Shown here in pieces: positions 16,937-25,804 of a stretch of DNA of 32,004 nucleotides. Source of the DNA: CAZKNF01 sp964554105 (GTDB lineage Bacteria > Bacteroidota > Rhodothermia > Rhodothermales > VXPQ01); assembly GCA_964554105.1 (NCBI GenBank), contig CAZKNF010000040.1:1-32004 (forward strand). The letters run 5' to 3'. Both the position numbers and the translations under genes were made by a program. The notes under the pieces are model-generated. The model made no database searches and was not told the origin of the DNA. It saw only the letters and a program-made list of their open reading frames with translations. Position 1 is the stretch's first letter. Each line of letters begins with the position of its first letter.

Positions 16937-19900
16937 TTAGAAGCTAAGGTCTACGCCGAAGGTGAAGGTGCGCGGCTTCGGATAGTTGAGATAGTCGACG
17001 CCGATGGCCGGTAGTGAGCCGGCATTATCCGTCCTGATCTCTGGGTCAAATCCGTCATACGGTGTAATCACGAACAAATTATTGGCTCGTAGATACACGC
17101 GGGCTCTCGCGATCTGAGGCAGTGTGGTAAACGTATACCCGAGCGCCACATAGTCCAATCGCAGAAACGAGCCATTCTCAATCCACCGTGAAGAGTAGAT
17201 CGGGGATTCCTCGATATTCGTACCGTCTTCGAGCGCCTGCTCGAGGAAGTTATTGCTTGTTAGAGCCTGCGTTTTGGCTGCATACGTGAGTGCCGTATTG
17301 TTGTGGATGTCCGCACCCTGCACGCCGCGCAGAAAGATACTCATGTCCCACTCCTTGTAGTCAATGCGGCTCGTGAGGCCGTATGTGAGATCGGGCCAGG
17401 GACTGCCGATAATTTGTCGGTCTTCCGTGGAGGGCGACGTCGTGACGCCGACCACCTCGTCGCCGATGCCGTCGCCGTCGGTGTCTTGATAATCCTCGAA
17501 GACCTGGTTGCCATTCTCGTTGACCTCTACGAACACCGGTCCGTAGAAGGAGGCAACCGGAATGCCCGGCATAATTATCTGCGACTGGACACCACTGAGT
17601 CCCGGACCGCTGATGTTTCCATACACGATGCGATCACGTCCTCCGAGACCTATCACCTCGTTCGTATTCGTCGCCAGGTTGGCGCTGATGGTGACCGACA
17701 GGTCTTGCTGATTGACGGCGAGCGCTTCGAGCGCAAACTCGAAGCCCTGATTCCGCATCTCTCCGACGTTTTCAACCCTGCTGCCCACGACGGCGGGCTG
17801 CGGGACGGGGATGTCGACGAGAAGATTGTCGGTATCTTTCAGGTAATACTCCGCCGAGCCGGTGAGCCGTCCGTCCATCAAGCCGAAATCGATTCCGGCA
17901 TTGAAGGTTGCCGTCTCCTCCCACTGAAGGTTCGGATTCGCGAACTGATCCGGAGCTACGCCGACCTGCACCTGCTGCCCGAATACGGCTCTGAAGCCGG
18001 GGCTCAGCGTCTGGAGTGCGAGATAATCGTCGATATCCTGGTTACCGGTCTCACCGTAGCCCACACGGAGCTTCAGATCTGTGAACAGATCCGGCAAATT
18101 GATGTCGCGGCTCATGCGCCACGCAGCGGACGCAGACGGAAAGAAGCCCCACTTCTGCTCCGGTCCGAACCGCGATGAACCGTCACGTCGAAGCGACACC
18201 GAGAGCAGGTACTTTCCATCGAAGTCGTAGTTGAGTCGTCCGAAGCCGGAAATCAGCTGGTTGGAGCGCTTGTATGAATAAGGGATCAGTCCCTCGGCTG
18301 CTCCTCCTCCGAGATTCGTGTACTTCCAGAAGTCCGTAATGAAATCTTCGGCACTCGCGCCGAAGCCCTCATTGACCCAATCCTGGTAGGAATACCCGCC
18401 AACGAGGTTGACATTATGATTGCTGAACGACTCATCGTAGGTCGCGGTGAGCTCGATGAGACGCGACGTACGTTCGGCCTGATCTTGTTCGGCTCTACCT
18501 CCCGTCGGCGACCCGAACGGCGATTCCTGAGATATATACGTACGGCGCGTAGCTCCCGAGACTTCGCCGCCTACGTTGACCCGGGCGGTGAGACCTTCGA
18601 CGATGTCGAGCGCGGCCGTCAGATTACCGATCGTACGCGAGGTCTCAGAGAGGTCATCGACCTGGGCTGCCGCTGCGACCGGATTCCGCGTGGACTGAGA
18701 GTACTCGAAAAAGTCGCCATTTTCGTCCCGGATCGGAAACGTCGGATTGAACTTCAGCACGCCGGCGAAGGCCGCTCCTTCGAATCCGCCCGTTTCCTCG
18801 TAGGGAATGTGGTCGTCTTCGATGTACGCTGTGCTGAGGCCGACTCCGAGGCGAAGCCTGCCGTCGAACGCCTGGTGATCGGCATTCAGACGCCCGGTCA
18901 GCCGTTCCTGCGCCGAGCTGATGACGATCCCCTGCTGGTTCTCATATCCTACTGAGACGCGATACTGCGTATTCTGCATTCCTCCGGAAAGGGCGAGATT
19001 GTGCTGTTGGGAGACGGCCGTCCTGGTGATGGCGTCCTGCCAGTCCGTGTTGAAGTTTCCGAGGTCGTCTTCTCGTTCCTGGGGCAGTGCGCCCTGCGCC
19101 ACCTGATCACGAATAAAGTTTGCGTAGTCCTCTCCGCTTAGGAGGTCCAGCTTGCGGGCAATCGACGAGCTCGATACGGACCCGCTATAGTCGAGCGTGA
19201 CCTGGCCTTCCAGACCGCTCTTTGTCGTGACCAGCACCACGCCATTGGCACCGCGTGCTCCATAGATGGCTGTTGCCGCGGCGTCCTTGAGCACGTCCAG
19301 TGACTGGATGTCGCTTGGGTTCAGAAAGCTCAGCGGGTTTCGTGCGGTACCATAGCCTCCAGGCTCGATCGAGCTATTGTCGATCGGGACTCCGTCGATC
19401 ACATAGAGGGGATCGTTGGATGCGTTTATAGATGTGCCTCCCCGAATGCGGATCGTTGCACCACTTCCAGGTTCTCCATTGTTGCGGATGACGTGCACCC
19501 CGGCGGCCCTACCTTGAAGGAGCTCTTGCGGAGAGGACGTAAGTCCGATGTCCGCCGGCTCGACGTCGACGGCGGACACTGATCCTGTCAACGCTTCGCG
19601 CCTCAAGGTGCCGTAACCGATGGCGACGATCTCTTCGAGCATCGCGATATCCTCGGCGAGCTCTACGTTGACGACGCTCCGGCCGTCAACCGGCACCTCT
19701 TGCGTCTCATATCCGACGAATGAAAACAGTAGGACGGCGTCTTCACTGGGCACGCTTAAGGTGTATTCGCCATCGATGTTCGTCGTGGTACCAGTGGTCG
19801 TTCCCTGAACGGTTACGTTCACGCCGGGAAGCGGGAGATTTGACTGTCCTTCGGTGACGACCCCTTCAACATCCATTTCCTGCGCGTATGCAAGAGTGGT

Positions 19901-19954
19901 TATCGAGAATGTCATTATGCAAAGGCACAAAATTCTCGTAGCGAATCTAGCCAT
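16937..19954 (-). CDS. SusC/RagA-family TonB-linked outer-membrane transporter
   Basis: SusC-type transporters import substrates captured by SusD across the outer membrane using TonB-ExbBD energy. From ATG 19954 (1005 residues) the order is: signal peptide ending LAYAQ (about residue 25), CarboxypepD_reg-like beta-sandwich (about 28-100, LPGVNVTVQGT and GEYTLSVP), the SusC-type TonB box EEIVAIGYG (107-115), plug domain (about 120-250, with DPLYVIDGVPID and YGARGANGVVLVTTK) and a large beta-barrel ending FTFGVDLSF with terminal Phe. A TTG at 19990 would put 12 polar residues before the leader, so I prefer 19954. A Bacteroidota-type promoter lies about 75 bases upstream. This gene heads the locus that continues with SusD, the plug lipoprotein and the FG-GAP protein. 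Confidence 0.97.
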   Translation of the reverse strand: MARFATRILCLCIMTFSITTLAYAQEMDVEGVVTEGQSNLPLPGVNVTVQGTTTGTTTNIDGEYTLSVPSEDAVLLFSFVGYETQEVPVDGRSVVNVELAEDIAMLEEIVAIGYGTLRREALTGSVSAVDVEPADIGLTSSPQELLQGRAAGVHVIRNNGEPGSGATIRIRGGTSINASNDPLYVIDGVPIDNSSIEPGGYGTARNPLSFLNPSDIQSLDVLKDAAATAIYGARGANGVVLVTTKSGLEGQVTLDYSGSVSSSSIARKLDLLSGEDYANFIRDQVAQGALPQEREDDLGNFNTDWQDAITRTAVSQQHNLALSGGMQNTQYRVSVGYENQQGIVISSAQERLTGRLNADHQAFDGRLRLGVGLSTAYIEDDHIPYEETGGFEGAAFAGVLKFNPTFPIRDENGDFFEYSQSTRNPVAAAAQVDDLSETSRTIGNLTAALDIVEGLTARVNVGGEVSGATRRTYISQESPFGSPTGGRAEQDQAERTSRLIELTATYDESFSNHNVNLVGGYSYQDWVNEGFGASAEDFITDFWKYTNLGGGAAEGLIPYSYKRSNQLISGFGRLNYDFDGKYLLSVSLRRDGSSRFGPEQKWGFFPSASAAWRMSRDINLPDLFTDLKLRVGYGETGNQDIDDYLALQTLSPGFRAVFGQQVQVGVAPDQFANPNLQWEETATFNAGIDFGLMDGRLTGSAEYYLKDTDNLLVDIPVPQPAVVGSRVENVGEMRNQGFEFALEALAVNQQDLSVTISANLATNTNEVIGLGGRDRIVYGNISGPGLSGVQSQIIMPGIPVASFYGPVFVEVNENGNQVFEDYQDTDGDGIGDEVVGVTTSPSTEDRQIIGSPWPDLTYGLTSRIDYKEWDMSIFLRGVQGADIHNNTALTYAAKTQALTSNNFLEQALEDGTNIEESPIYSSRWIENGSFLRLDYVALGYTFTTLPQIARARVYLRANNLFVITPYDGFDPEIRTDNAGSLPAIGVDYLNYPKPRTFTFGVDLSF

Positions 19955-20030
19955 GGTTTTAGGCAGTTTGGGTGTTTGTGGCGTTTCCAAGTTCGTTCCG
20001 GCCCCGCGGATACGGTCGGAAGCGGTTTCA

Positions 20031-20060
20031 CGAAACTATGACAATTCTGCTAAATTTCAA
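20031..20060 (-). promoter_or_regulatory. Bacteroidota-type promoter for the SusC locus
   Basis: On the minus strand TTG (20060-20058) is followed after 19 bases by TAGTTTCG (20038-20031), one mismatch from the -7 consensus TAnnTTTG. The spacing is within the usual range. Transcription would start near 20024, giving a leader of about 70 bases before the SusC ATG. Confidence 0.55.
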
Positions 20061-20100
20061 GCCTAATGTTTTCGCTGCGTTGCGCTTAGACGAGGGGCAG

Positions 20101-20124
20101 ATGGGGTAATTCACTGTGCCCCAT
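20101..20124 (-). terminator. Possible hairpin terminator after the PAP2 gene
   Basis: ATGGGG (20101-20106) and CCCCAT (20119-20124) form perfect arms around a 12-base loop. It begins 2 bases after the PAP2 stop codon in the direction of transcription. The U-run expected of an intrinsic terminator is missing, so the call is tentative. Confidence 0.35.
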
Positions 20125-20126
20125 GG

Positions 20127-20891
20127 TCAATTGGACGAATTTGCTCGTCCAGGTGCGCGCGGGGAATTCCGGTGGGGCCACTCGACGTGGCGGACGATCA
20201 GAATACTCGTTACCAGCCATGCGAACCCGCTCAGGTATCCGCCCATCACGTCGGTGAGCCAGTGGACGTTCAAGAAAACGCGGCTAGTACCGATCAATAT
20301 GATCATGACGAAGCAGAAGATAGTGGCCGCGACGCGTACCACGTCGTGACGGAAATGCCGGAACGTGAGGTAGAGTATGTAGCCGAAAAACGCCGTGGCC
20401 GCGAACGCATGGCCACTGGGGAAGGCGTATCCGCCCACATCGATGGCGGACTCGGTTGGTCGAGCCCGTTGAAAGATTAGCTTGAGGCCCCAGAGTAGAA
20501 GCCCACCACCACCGGTTGTGAAGACGAGGCCGAAGAGGCTCCACCATCTCCGGGTCAAGAGCAGCGGAATACCGACGAGGATCACCCCTATGGCAGTGCC
20601 TCTTGTACCCCCGATATCGGTAATGAACACGATATACTCGGTGACGGTCGGGGAGAACAGATTCGACATAAAGAGCTGAATCTGCTGGTCGAGATAGTAC
20701 AGCTCAGATTCAGTGACGGCTGTATCGACGATCTCCAGAAAGATCCACATCGCGCCAAAAATCGCGAGGAAGGCGAGCGTAAAGTCGAGGCCGTATCGTT
20801 CGCCGTGTTTGAATCGCTGTACAATGAACGCCCGGAGCGCCGGCAAGCGGCGACGGACTCGCTCGTCGATGCCGGATAGTCGTTCCTTCAT
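20127..20891 (-). CDS. PAP2-superfamily membrane phosphatase
   Basis: Members of this superfamily hydrolyse lipid phosphates such as phosphatidate, undecaprenyl pyrophosphate or phosphatidylglycerol phosphate at the membrane. All three catalytic signatures are present in the 254-residue protein: KLIFQRARP (137-145), PSGH (158-161) and SRVFLNVHWLTD (203-214), with His161 and His210 as the catalytic pair and Asp214 in support. About six membrane helices can be seen, starting near residue 35. The N terminus (1-33) is basic and cytoplasmic. ATG 20891 has a good ribosome site, GGGGAG (minus strand, 20898-20903), at 6 bases. The phosphatase shares strand with the antiporter gene 96 bases upstream. 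The substrate cannot be fixed from sequence. Confidence 0.95.
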   Translation of the reverse strand: MKERLSGIDERVRRRLPALRAFIVQRFKHGERYGLDFTLAFLAIFGAMWIFLEIVDTAVTESELYYLDQQIQLFMSNLFSPTVTEYIVFITDIGGTRGTAIGVILVGIPLLLTRRWWSLFGLVFTTGGGGLLLWGLKLIFQRARPTESAIDVGGYAFPSGHAFAATAFFGYILYLTFRHFRHDVVRVAATIFCFVMIILIGTSRVFLNVHWLTDVMGGYLSGFAWLVTSILIVRHVEWPHRNSPRAPGRANSSN

Positions 20892-20987
20892 TCGATTCTC
20901 CCCTGTGTCTTTGAGCCTGAATGGACCACCTGGGTATCCCCCTTACCTCTTTGTGCCGGCTGTGTCGTCCTTGGAGCGGTCCTATGA

Positions 20988-23279
20988 TTAGACTGCCTCA
21001 AGCTCAGGAAAACGGCGACGTTTTGCCGAAAGAATGATGCTACGAAGGTCTTCGGGATTCCGTGCGGTCATCCACTTTTCCTCGAAGTCGGCATCCTGTA
21101 CGATCTGTGCGATGGCGGAGAGGGCGCGAAGGTGGAATGTACGCTCGTCTTGGCTCCTCAAGAGCAGGAAGACGGCATGGATATCGTCGTCCTGACCGGG
21201 AAACTGGATGCCATCTCTGCTGCGGGCGATGAGCATCCGGAACTGCTTTTCCCCACCAATCACTGCATGTGGCACGGCGAGACCGTGAGCGATAATCGAG
21301 CTGTTCAACTCTTCGCGCCTCAGAAGAGAGCTCTGCAATGCGCGGGAGTCCGTATCCACGACGTCGTCGAGGGATTTAGTCGCCAGTTCGAAGAACTCGA
21401 CGTGGTCCATGGGACGATCGAGATCGAGAATTGGCGACACTGCGGCAAGGCGATCGAAGCGATCGCGAGCGGCTTCGGCAAGCTCTTTATGGCGTGCTGA
21501 GATGATGACGATCTTATCTTTTTCTTGCAGTCGTGTGTTCGAATGAAAGGGCATGTACGAGCCGTCTCGCTCGACTGCCAGCGGCAGATGATCGCCGGAT
21601 CTCTTCAGCTCGGCTAGGATGGATTCGGGTTGATCCGAACCGAACGCACGTGCGGCTACGGTGGATTGGCCTGTTTCGTCATGGCTAATCCAGTGGTCCC
21701 AGGACTCCTGTTCGACGGTTCCCCCGAAAAGCGTAGCCGCGTGAAGGTGCTCCATGGCCGCGGAAGATTCATCGGTATCCGGGCTGGTTTGCACGACGAG
21801 GATTTCCGGAATATTGAAGACATTGCGAGCTACTTGTGCCGAGAGGCTGTTCACCTTGGCGTTCGCGACCATCGCGGCGAATATGCTGGCGTGGCCGGCT
21901 CGTGCCTCGCTGAGCGTTTGCTCCTCGAGCGCATTTCCCCGCACGACCCGCAGCCCTTCCGCCTCAGCGAGCTGGCACCGTTCGGGATTGCTGTCGATGA
22001 GGACAACCGCCTGGTTTTTGGCGAGCATTTTTCCGAGACTTCTCGCGAGTGGTCCCGCGCCTATGATCACTGCGCCTGAGCGATCTTCGGTCGAGCGTAC
22101 GAGCTCTCCGCGGTTGCGCAGCCAATCGGTGCCCCACTTCAGAAGAAGCGGAACGGCGGCCGTCGTAAAGATGGCCATGAAGACGAGAATCGAAAATATA
22201 TCACTCGTGATGAGACCCATCTGGAGTCCGATACCGGCAACGATAATTTCGACGGCGCCTCGACCGTTCATTCCGGCTCCGATAGCCAGACCTTCCCGCC
22301 AGCCATATCCGGTGGGCAGATAGAAAAGCGTCGTGCCGACGATTTTGCCGATGATTGCGACAGCCATAATCGACAGGAACAACGCGAGATCCGCCTGAAA
22401 TACGCTGAACGATACGGCGAAACCGGCGGTCACGAAGAAGATGGGCGCGAGGAATCCGATCGACGCTTCTCGAACCGCGGACATCAAGTCGCTTGCGAGT
22501 GTACGGCCGAGTACGTTGTCACGCAGAAAGAGGCCTGCGATGAAGGCTCCGAGAATGGAATGCAGGCCGGCGAGCTCGGCCATCTCACCGAATGCAACGG
22601 CGATGATGAGGATGAGTGTGAAATGGAAGGTCCGGGTCCCAAAATCGTGCTGCGTCAACTTTTGGCCTAAATAGGGGAATACCCGAAGACCGATGAAAGC
22701 CGTTGCCGCGAAGAATAGTACCGCCTTGAGCGCGACGACCGCGAGGCTGCCAAGCTCGAGTGTTCCGACGTCTACGATACCCATTATCGCCGCGAAAGCC
22801 AGTAGGGCGAGGGTGTCCGAGATCAGTGCACCTGCCATCAAGACGTGCGCGATTCTCGTGTCGAGAAGGTGCAGATCGACCAGTATTCGCGACTTTGTAG
22901 CGAGCGAGGTGATTCCTGCGGCAATTCCGACAAACAATCCGGCCATCTGGGTGCCGCCGAACCATATTATCACCCCATACGCAAGCACAAACGGTACGGA
23001 GAAGCCGCCGATAGCGGCGAGCAAGCCGGCCCACGATGCCTTGCCGAGTTCAGCCGGATCGATCTCCATGCCGATGTAAAGCATCATTAAGAGAATGCCG
23101 ATCTCGGCCAGCACGGCCAGCTCATCGCTGCCATAGATCAAGCCAAGGAGCGGAGGTCCAAGGAGAATACCTGCGATCAGTTCGCCCAGGACTGCGGGGT
23201 ATCCCATGCGTGTGGCCGCAGCGCCGGCGAGCCAGGCGGCGAGGAGAACGAAAAAAAGGTTTAGAAAATCCAGCTCCAT
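20988..23279 (-). CDS. CPA2-type cation:proton antiporter fused to RCK (TrkA-N/C) and PTS EIIA-like domains
   Basis: A 763-residue inner-membrane protein with three parts. Residues 1-385 form a Kef/NapA-like CPA2 exchanger of about 12 helices, with conserved GELIAGILLGP (32-42), SDTLALLAF (154-162) and GMNGRGAVEII (336-346). Residues about 400-605 form the RCK regulatory unit: a Rossmann domain with VIIGAGPLARSLG (404-416), Asp429 at the end of strand 2, and a TrkA-C part rich in LQEKDKIVIIS. Residues about 622-750 resemble PTS EIIA of the fructose/nitrogen type: SLLRREELNSSIIAHGLAVPHA puts the likely phosphorylated histidine at His671 (AVPHA). The layout suggests K+ or Na+ exchange gated by nucleotide and by phosphorylation. 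No other PTS gene is visible in the window. Confidence 0.92.
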   Translation of the reverse strand: MELDFLNLFFVLLAAWLAGAAATRMGYPAVLGELIAGILLGPPLLGLIYGSDELAVLAEIGILLMMLYIGMEIDPAELGKASWAGLLAAIGGFSVPFVLAYGVIIWFGGTQMAGLFVGIAAGITSLATKSRILVDLHLLDTRIAHVLMAGALISDTLALLAFAAIMGIVDVGTLELGSLAVVALKAVLFFAATAFIGLRVFPYLGQKLTQHDFGTRTFHFTLILIIAVAFGEMAELAGLHSILGAFIAGLFLRDNVLGRTLASDLMSAVREASIGFLAPIFFVTAGFAVSFSVFQADLALFLSIMAVAIIGKIVGTTLFYLPTGYGWREGLAIGAGMNGRGAVEIIVAGIGLQMGLITSDIFSILVFMAIFTTAAVPLLLKWGTDWLRNRGELVRSTEDRSGAVIIGAGPLARSLGKMLAKNQAVVLIDSNPERCQLAEAEGLRVVRGNALEEQTLSEARAGHASIFAAMVANAKVNSLSAQVARNVFNIPEILVVQTSPDTDESSAAMEHLHAATLFGGTVEQESWDHWISHDETGQSTVAARAFGSDQPESILAELKRSGDHLPLAVERDGSYMPFHSNTRLQEKDKIVIISARHKELAEAARDRFDRLAAVSPILDLDRPMDHVEFFELATKSLDDVVDTDSRALQSSLLRREELNSSIIAHGLAVPHAVIGGEKQFRMLIARSRDGIQFPGQDDDIHAVFLLLRSQDERTFHLRALSAIAQIVQDADFEEKWMTARNPEDLRSIILSAKRRRFPELEAV

Positions 23280-23516
23280 AGGGTTAAGCAGGTGTCGATG
23301 TGAGCGCGCAGCCCGGGTGAACGATGGATCGGTATCGCTGCGCCCTCACGTACGCATGATTTGCGAAAGAGTCGCGCGGTAGCTTAAGTAGAATGCGCCG
23401 CGTATTCAACGTGTCGTGCAACCGTTTCCGTCGGCAGGGCCCCGAGCGGACTCGGCCTCGTGGGTTCGGCGGATTCCAGAACCAGCGGCGTGATCGCATT
23501 AACGACAGAAGGATAG

Positions 23517-24509
23517 ATGAGATACAAATTTTTCGCGGATACCGGCATTCAAATCTCCGAACTGGTTTTCGGCACGATGTCGTTCGGTGGTGATGCGGAC
23601 AAGGAGATGTCCGCACGTATGTATATGCGATGCCGGGATGCCGGAATCAACTGCTTCGATTGTGCGGACGTGTATCAGCACGGCGCTTCCGAAGAAATTC
23701 TTGGATCGATAATCCGAAGTTCTCGGGAGGAATTGATTCTTATGAGCAAGGCGTACTTTCCAACAGGTGACGATCTGAACGCTCGTGGTGCATCGCGGCG
23801 CCACCTGATGCAGGCTGTCGAAGCGAGTCTCAGGCGACTTCGCACCGGCTACCTCGATATTTACTTCGTTCACCGGTTCGATTCGAAGACATCGTTGGAC
23901 GACACGCTCCGGGCGCTGGACGATCTGGTGCGTGCCGGAAAGATTCTGTACGTGGGCTTCAGCAACTTTGCTGCATGGCAAGTTCAAAAGGCCATCGGCA
24001 TATCAGCAATGAACGGTCTCGCTCACGTGAAATGCATCCAACCAATGTACAATCTGGTGAAACGGCAGGCAGAGGTCGAACTTCTACCTATGGCGGCGGC
24101 GAATCAACTCGCCGTGCTGCCGTACAGTCCGCTTGGCGGCGGATTGCTCACCGGAAAATATCGAGGTGATCAACAGCCCCGCAGCGGCCGCATTGTCGAG
24201 AGTGCAATGTACGGAGAACGCTACGGTGCATCCTGGATGCGGGATGTTGCGGAGCGATTCGCGCGTTTTGCAACGGAGAACGGATATGATCCCGCGTCTC
24301 TGGCTGTGGCGTGGGTTGGCAGCCATCCTGCTGTGACGGCCCCGATCATCGGCGCGCGCAGTGTCGATCAGCTCAAGGGTACGCTTACGGCGACCGAGAT
24401 CGACATGAAGGACGATCTTCGAGACGCAATTTCCCGGCTGGCGCCCACGCCGGCCGCCGCAACCGATCGCAACGAAGAGCGAACGGAGCACGGGATGTGG
24501 AGCCGTTAA
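23517..24509 (+). CDS. Aldo/keto reductase
   Basis: An NAD(P)H-dependent cytoplasmic carbonyl reductase of the AKR superfamily, 330 residues, a normal length. The catalytic tetrad is complete: Asp48 and Tyr53 in FDCADVY, Lys78 in MSKAY and His119 in FVHRFD. The barrel landmarks RYVGFSN-like (YVGFSNFAAWQ), QPMYNL, LPYSPLGGGLLTGKY and the cofactor-binding PIIGARSVDQL near the C terminus are present, typical of the YghZ/KvAP-beta-like branch. ATG 23517 has the ribosome site AGAAGGA just upstream. The gene is divergent from the antiporter across a 237-base gap that contains no recognisable promoter. Its stop overlaps the stop of the convergent lipoprotein gene by 3-4 bases in a TTAA. The substrate is unknown. 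Confidence 0.95.
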   Translation: MRYKFFADTGIQISELVFGTMSFGGDADKEMSARMYMRCRDAGINCFDCADVYQHGASEEILGSIIRSSREELILMSKAYFPTGDDLNARGASRRHLMQAVEASLRRLRTGYLDIYFVHRFDSKTSLDDTLRALDDLVRAGKILYVGFSNFAAWQVQKAIGISAMNGLAHVKCIQPMYNLVKRQAEVELLPMAAANQLAVLPYSPLGGGLLTGKYRGDQQPRSGRIVESAMYGERYGASWMRDVAERFARFATENGYDPASLAVAWVGSHPAVTAPIIGARSVDQLKGTLTATEIDMKDDLRDAISRLAPTPAAATDRNEERTEHGMWSR

Positions 24510-25804
24510 CGATCCGACGTGGTCGTGCTGTCGATATAGGCATGGATTGATCCGTTGTTTTGCCAAACGATCGAACGTATCTCTGCGGCCGCTGCCAAAG
24601 CCGGCGACGTTCCGTCGAACGTCAACTCGTCTGAACTGACATCAACGGATTCTCCGGTCGCGGAGACGTGAATCCGCTTTTCGAGAGGATCTTCCCAGGC
24701 AATCCAGACCGGCGTGCCGTCGCTTGCGGCGAGTCGCGCGGATGCGATCGGTATGCGGGATCTGATCAACTGGGGTTCGGTGAAGCGACGTCCGCCATCT
24801 GAGGACGACGCGTAGCGGATACCGGAAAAGTTATCGCCGCCGGTGTACCATGAGACGTGGATCGCTCGATCTGCATCCACCGTCAGCGAGGGACCGCTGT
24901 GGGGGCATCCATCGATCTGCCACTCATCGGCATGAATGCGACGCGGCTCGGAGAAGGAGTCACCACGATCGATGGACGTAGCAAGCGCGATATCTCGGAT
25001 GTTGTGATCGTACAGGTGGCGCCATGCCAGGTAGACCTGACCGTGCTCGTCAACGAAGAGCGATGTGCGGCAGCACTGGCAGGATCCGCGCGCGACGATG
25101 GTGCCGGGCGAAAACGTTCGACCGCCATCGACGGATCGAGCGATTCGAACATCCGTTCCGGAGCTTTCGCTCCCCGCGCCGTGGTGCTCACCGGCATCAT
25201 GGGGGCGGCTTTCCCTCGAATCGAGCCAGGCGACATAGACAGCGCCGTCCGGTCCGACAGCGAGATCGTGAAATGTGTGGCTGGACGGTACTCCCTGCGC
25301 ATCATCATTCACGAACACCGGTGGCTGAAAAGTGCGGCCACCGTCGAGCGAACGCGCAAGGACGAGATTGCTGGAGGGGAAGCGGCGACCCTCAATCTCC
25401 TGGCGCGTGCTCCATGCGACGTACAGGACGCCGCCGGGACCGACGGCAACCTGCGCCGGCGCCTGAGGATGGGCGTTTACCGTGACGTCGGCCGGATTCA
25501 CGCGAACTGCAGACGACACCACGGAATCGCCGGGAGCGAGACGCGCGACGCGGACGACCGCCTCGGCATCCTCATCGACGTCGAACCATGAAATATGAAC
25601 GGTGCCGCTCTCGGGATCTATCGCCGTCGTCGGCGCCGTCCCGTGGGTAGACGCGACCGACAGCAAACGGGATTGCTCTAAGGTGTCAGGCGCGGGACCG
25701 CAGCCCCAAAATGCGGCGATGAGGATGGCCACGCTGATGATGACGCGGAGCTGCAGGAGCATGGGCGGCAAAGGGATGGTACCGAGAGCGTTCATGTGAG
25801 TCAT
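24506..25804 (-). CDS. Asp-box (BNR/sialidase-fold) lipoprotein with a CxCC motif
   Basis: An exported 432-residue lipoprotein with a beta-propeller of the sialidase type. The leader ends at lipobox Cys35 (AFWGC). Four Asp-boxes are visible: SLDGGRTF (152-159), SVDGGRTF (224-231), SIDRGDSF (277-284) and SSDGGRRF (334-341). The repeats also carry YVAW or YLAW strands. Two unusual elements are CQCC (242-245) and DGCPHSGP (298-305), which may form a metal or redox site. I see no complete arginine triad and do not call it a glycosidase. The ATG overlaps the TGA of the receptor gene (ATGA at 25801-25804), so translation is coupled to it. This supports a joint role, perhaps as surface partner of that receptor. 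Confidence 0.87.
   Translation of the reverse strand: MTHMNALGTIPLPPMLLQLRVIISVAILIAAFWGCGPAPDTLEQSRLLSVASTHGTAPTTAIDPESGTVHISWFDVDEDAEAVVRVARLAPGDSVVSSAVRVNPADVTVNAHPQAPAQVAVGPGGVLYVAWSTRQEIEGRRFPSSNLVLARSLDGGRTFQPPVFVNDDAQGVPSSHTFHDLAVGPDGAVYVAWLDSRESRPHDAGEHHGAGSESSGTDVRIARSVDGGRTFSPGTIVARGSCQCCRTSLFVDEHGQVYLAWRHLYDHNIRDIALATSIDRGDSFSEPRRIHADEWQIDGCPHSGPSLTVDADRAIHVSWYTGGDNFSGIRYASSSDGGRRFTEPQLIRSRIPIASARLAASDGTPVWIAWEDPLEKRIHVSATGESVDVSSDELTFDGTSPALAAAAEIRSIVWQNNGSIHAYIDSTTTSDR

Noticed and set aside
17303..18178. A 291-residue plus-strand open frame opposite SusC
   Set aside because: Its sequence is low in recognisable structure and lies wholly inside the SusC barrel gene; it is a shadow frame.
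24506..25804. Exo-alpha-sialidase
   Set aside because: Asp-boxes alone occur in many non-enzymatic propellers. I could not find the arginine triad and nucleophile pair, and no sialic acid genes are nearby.
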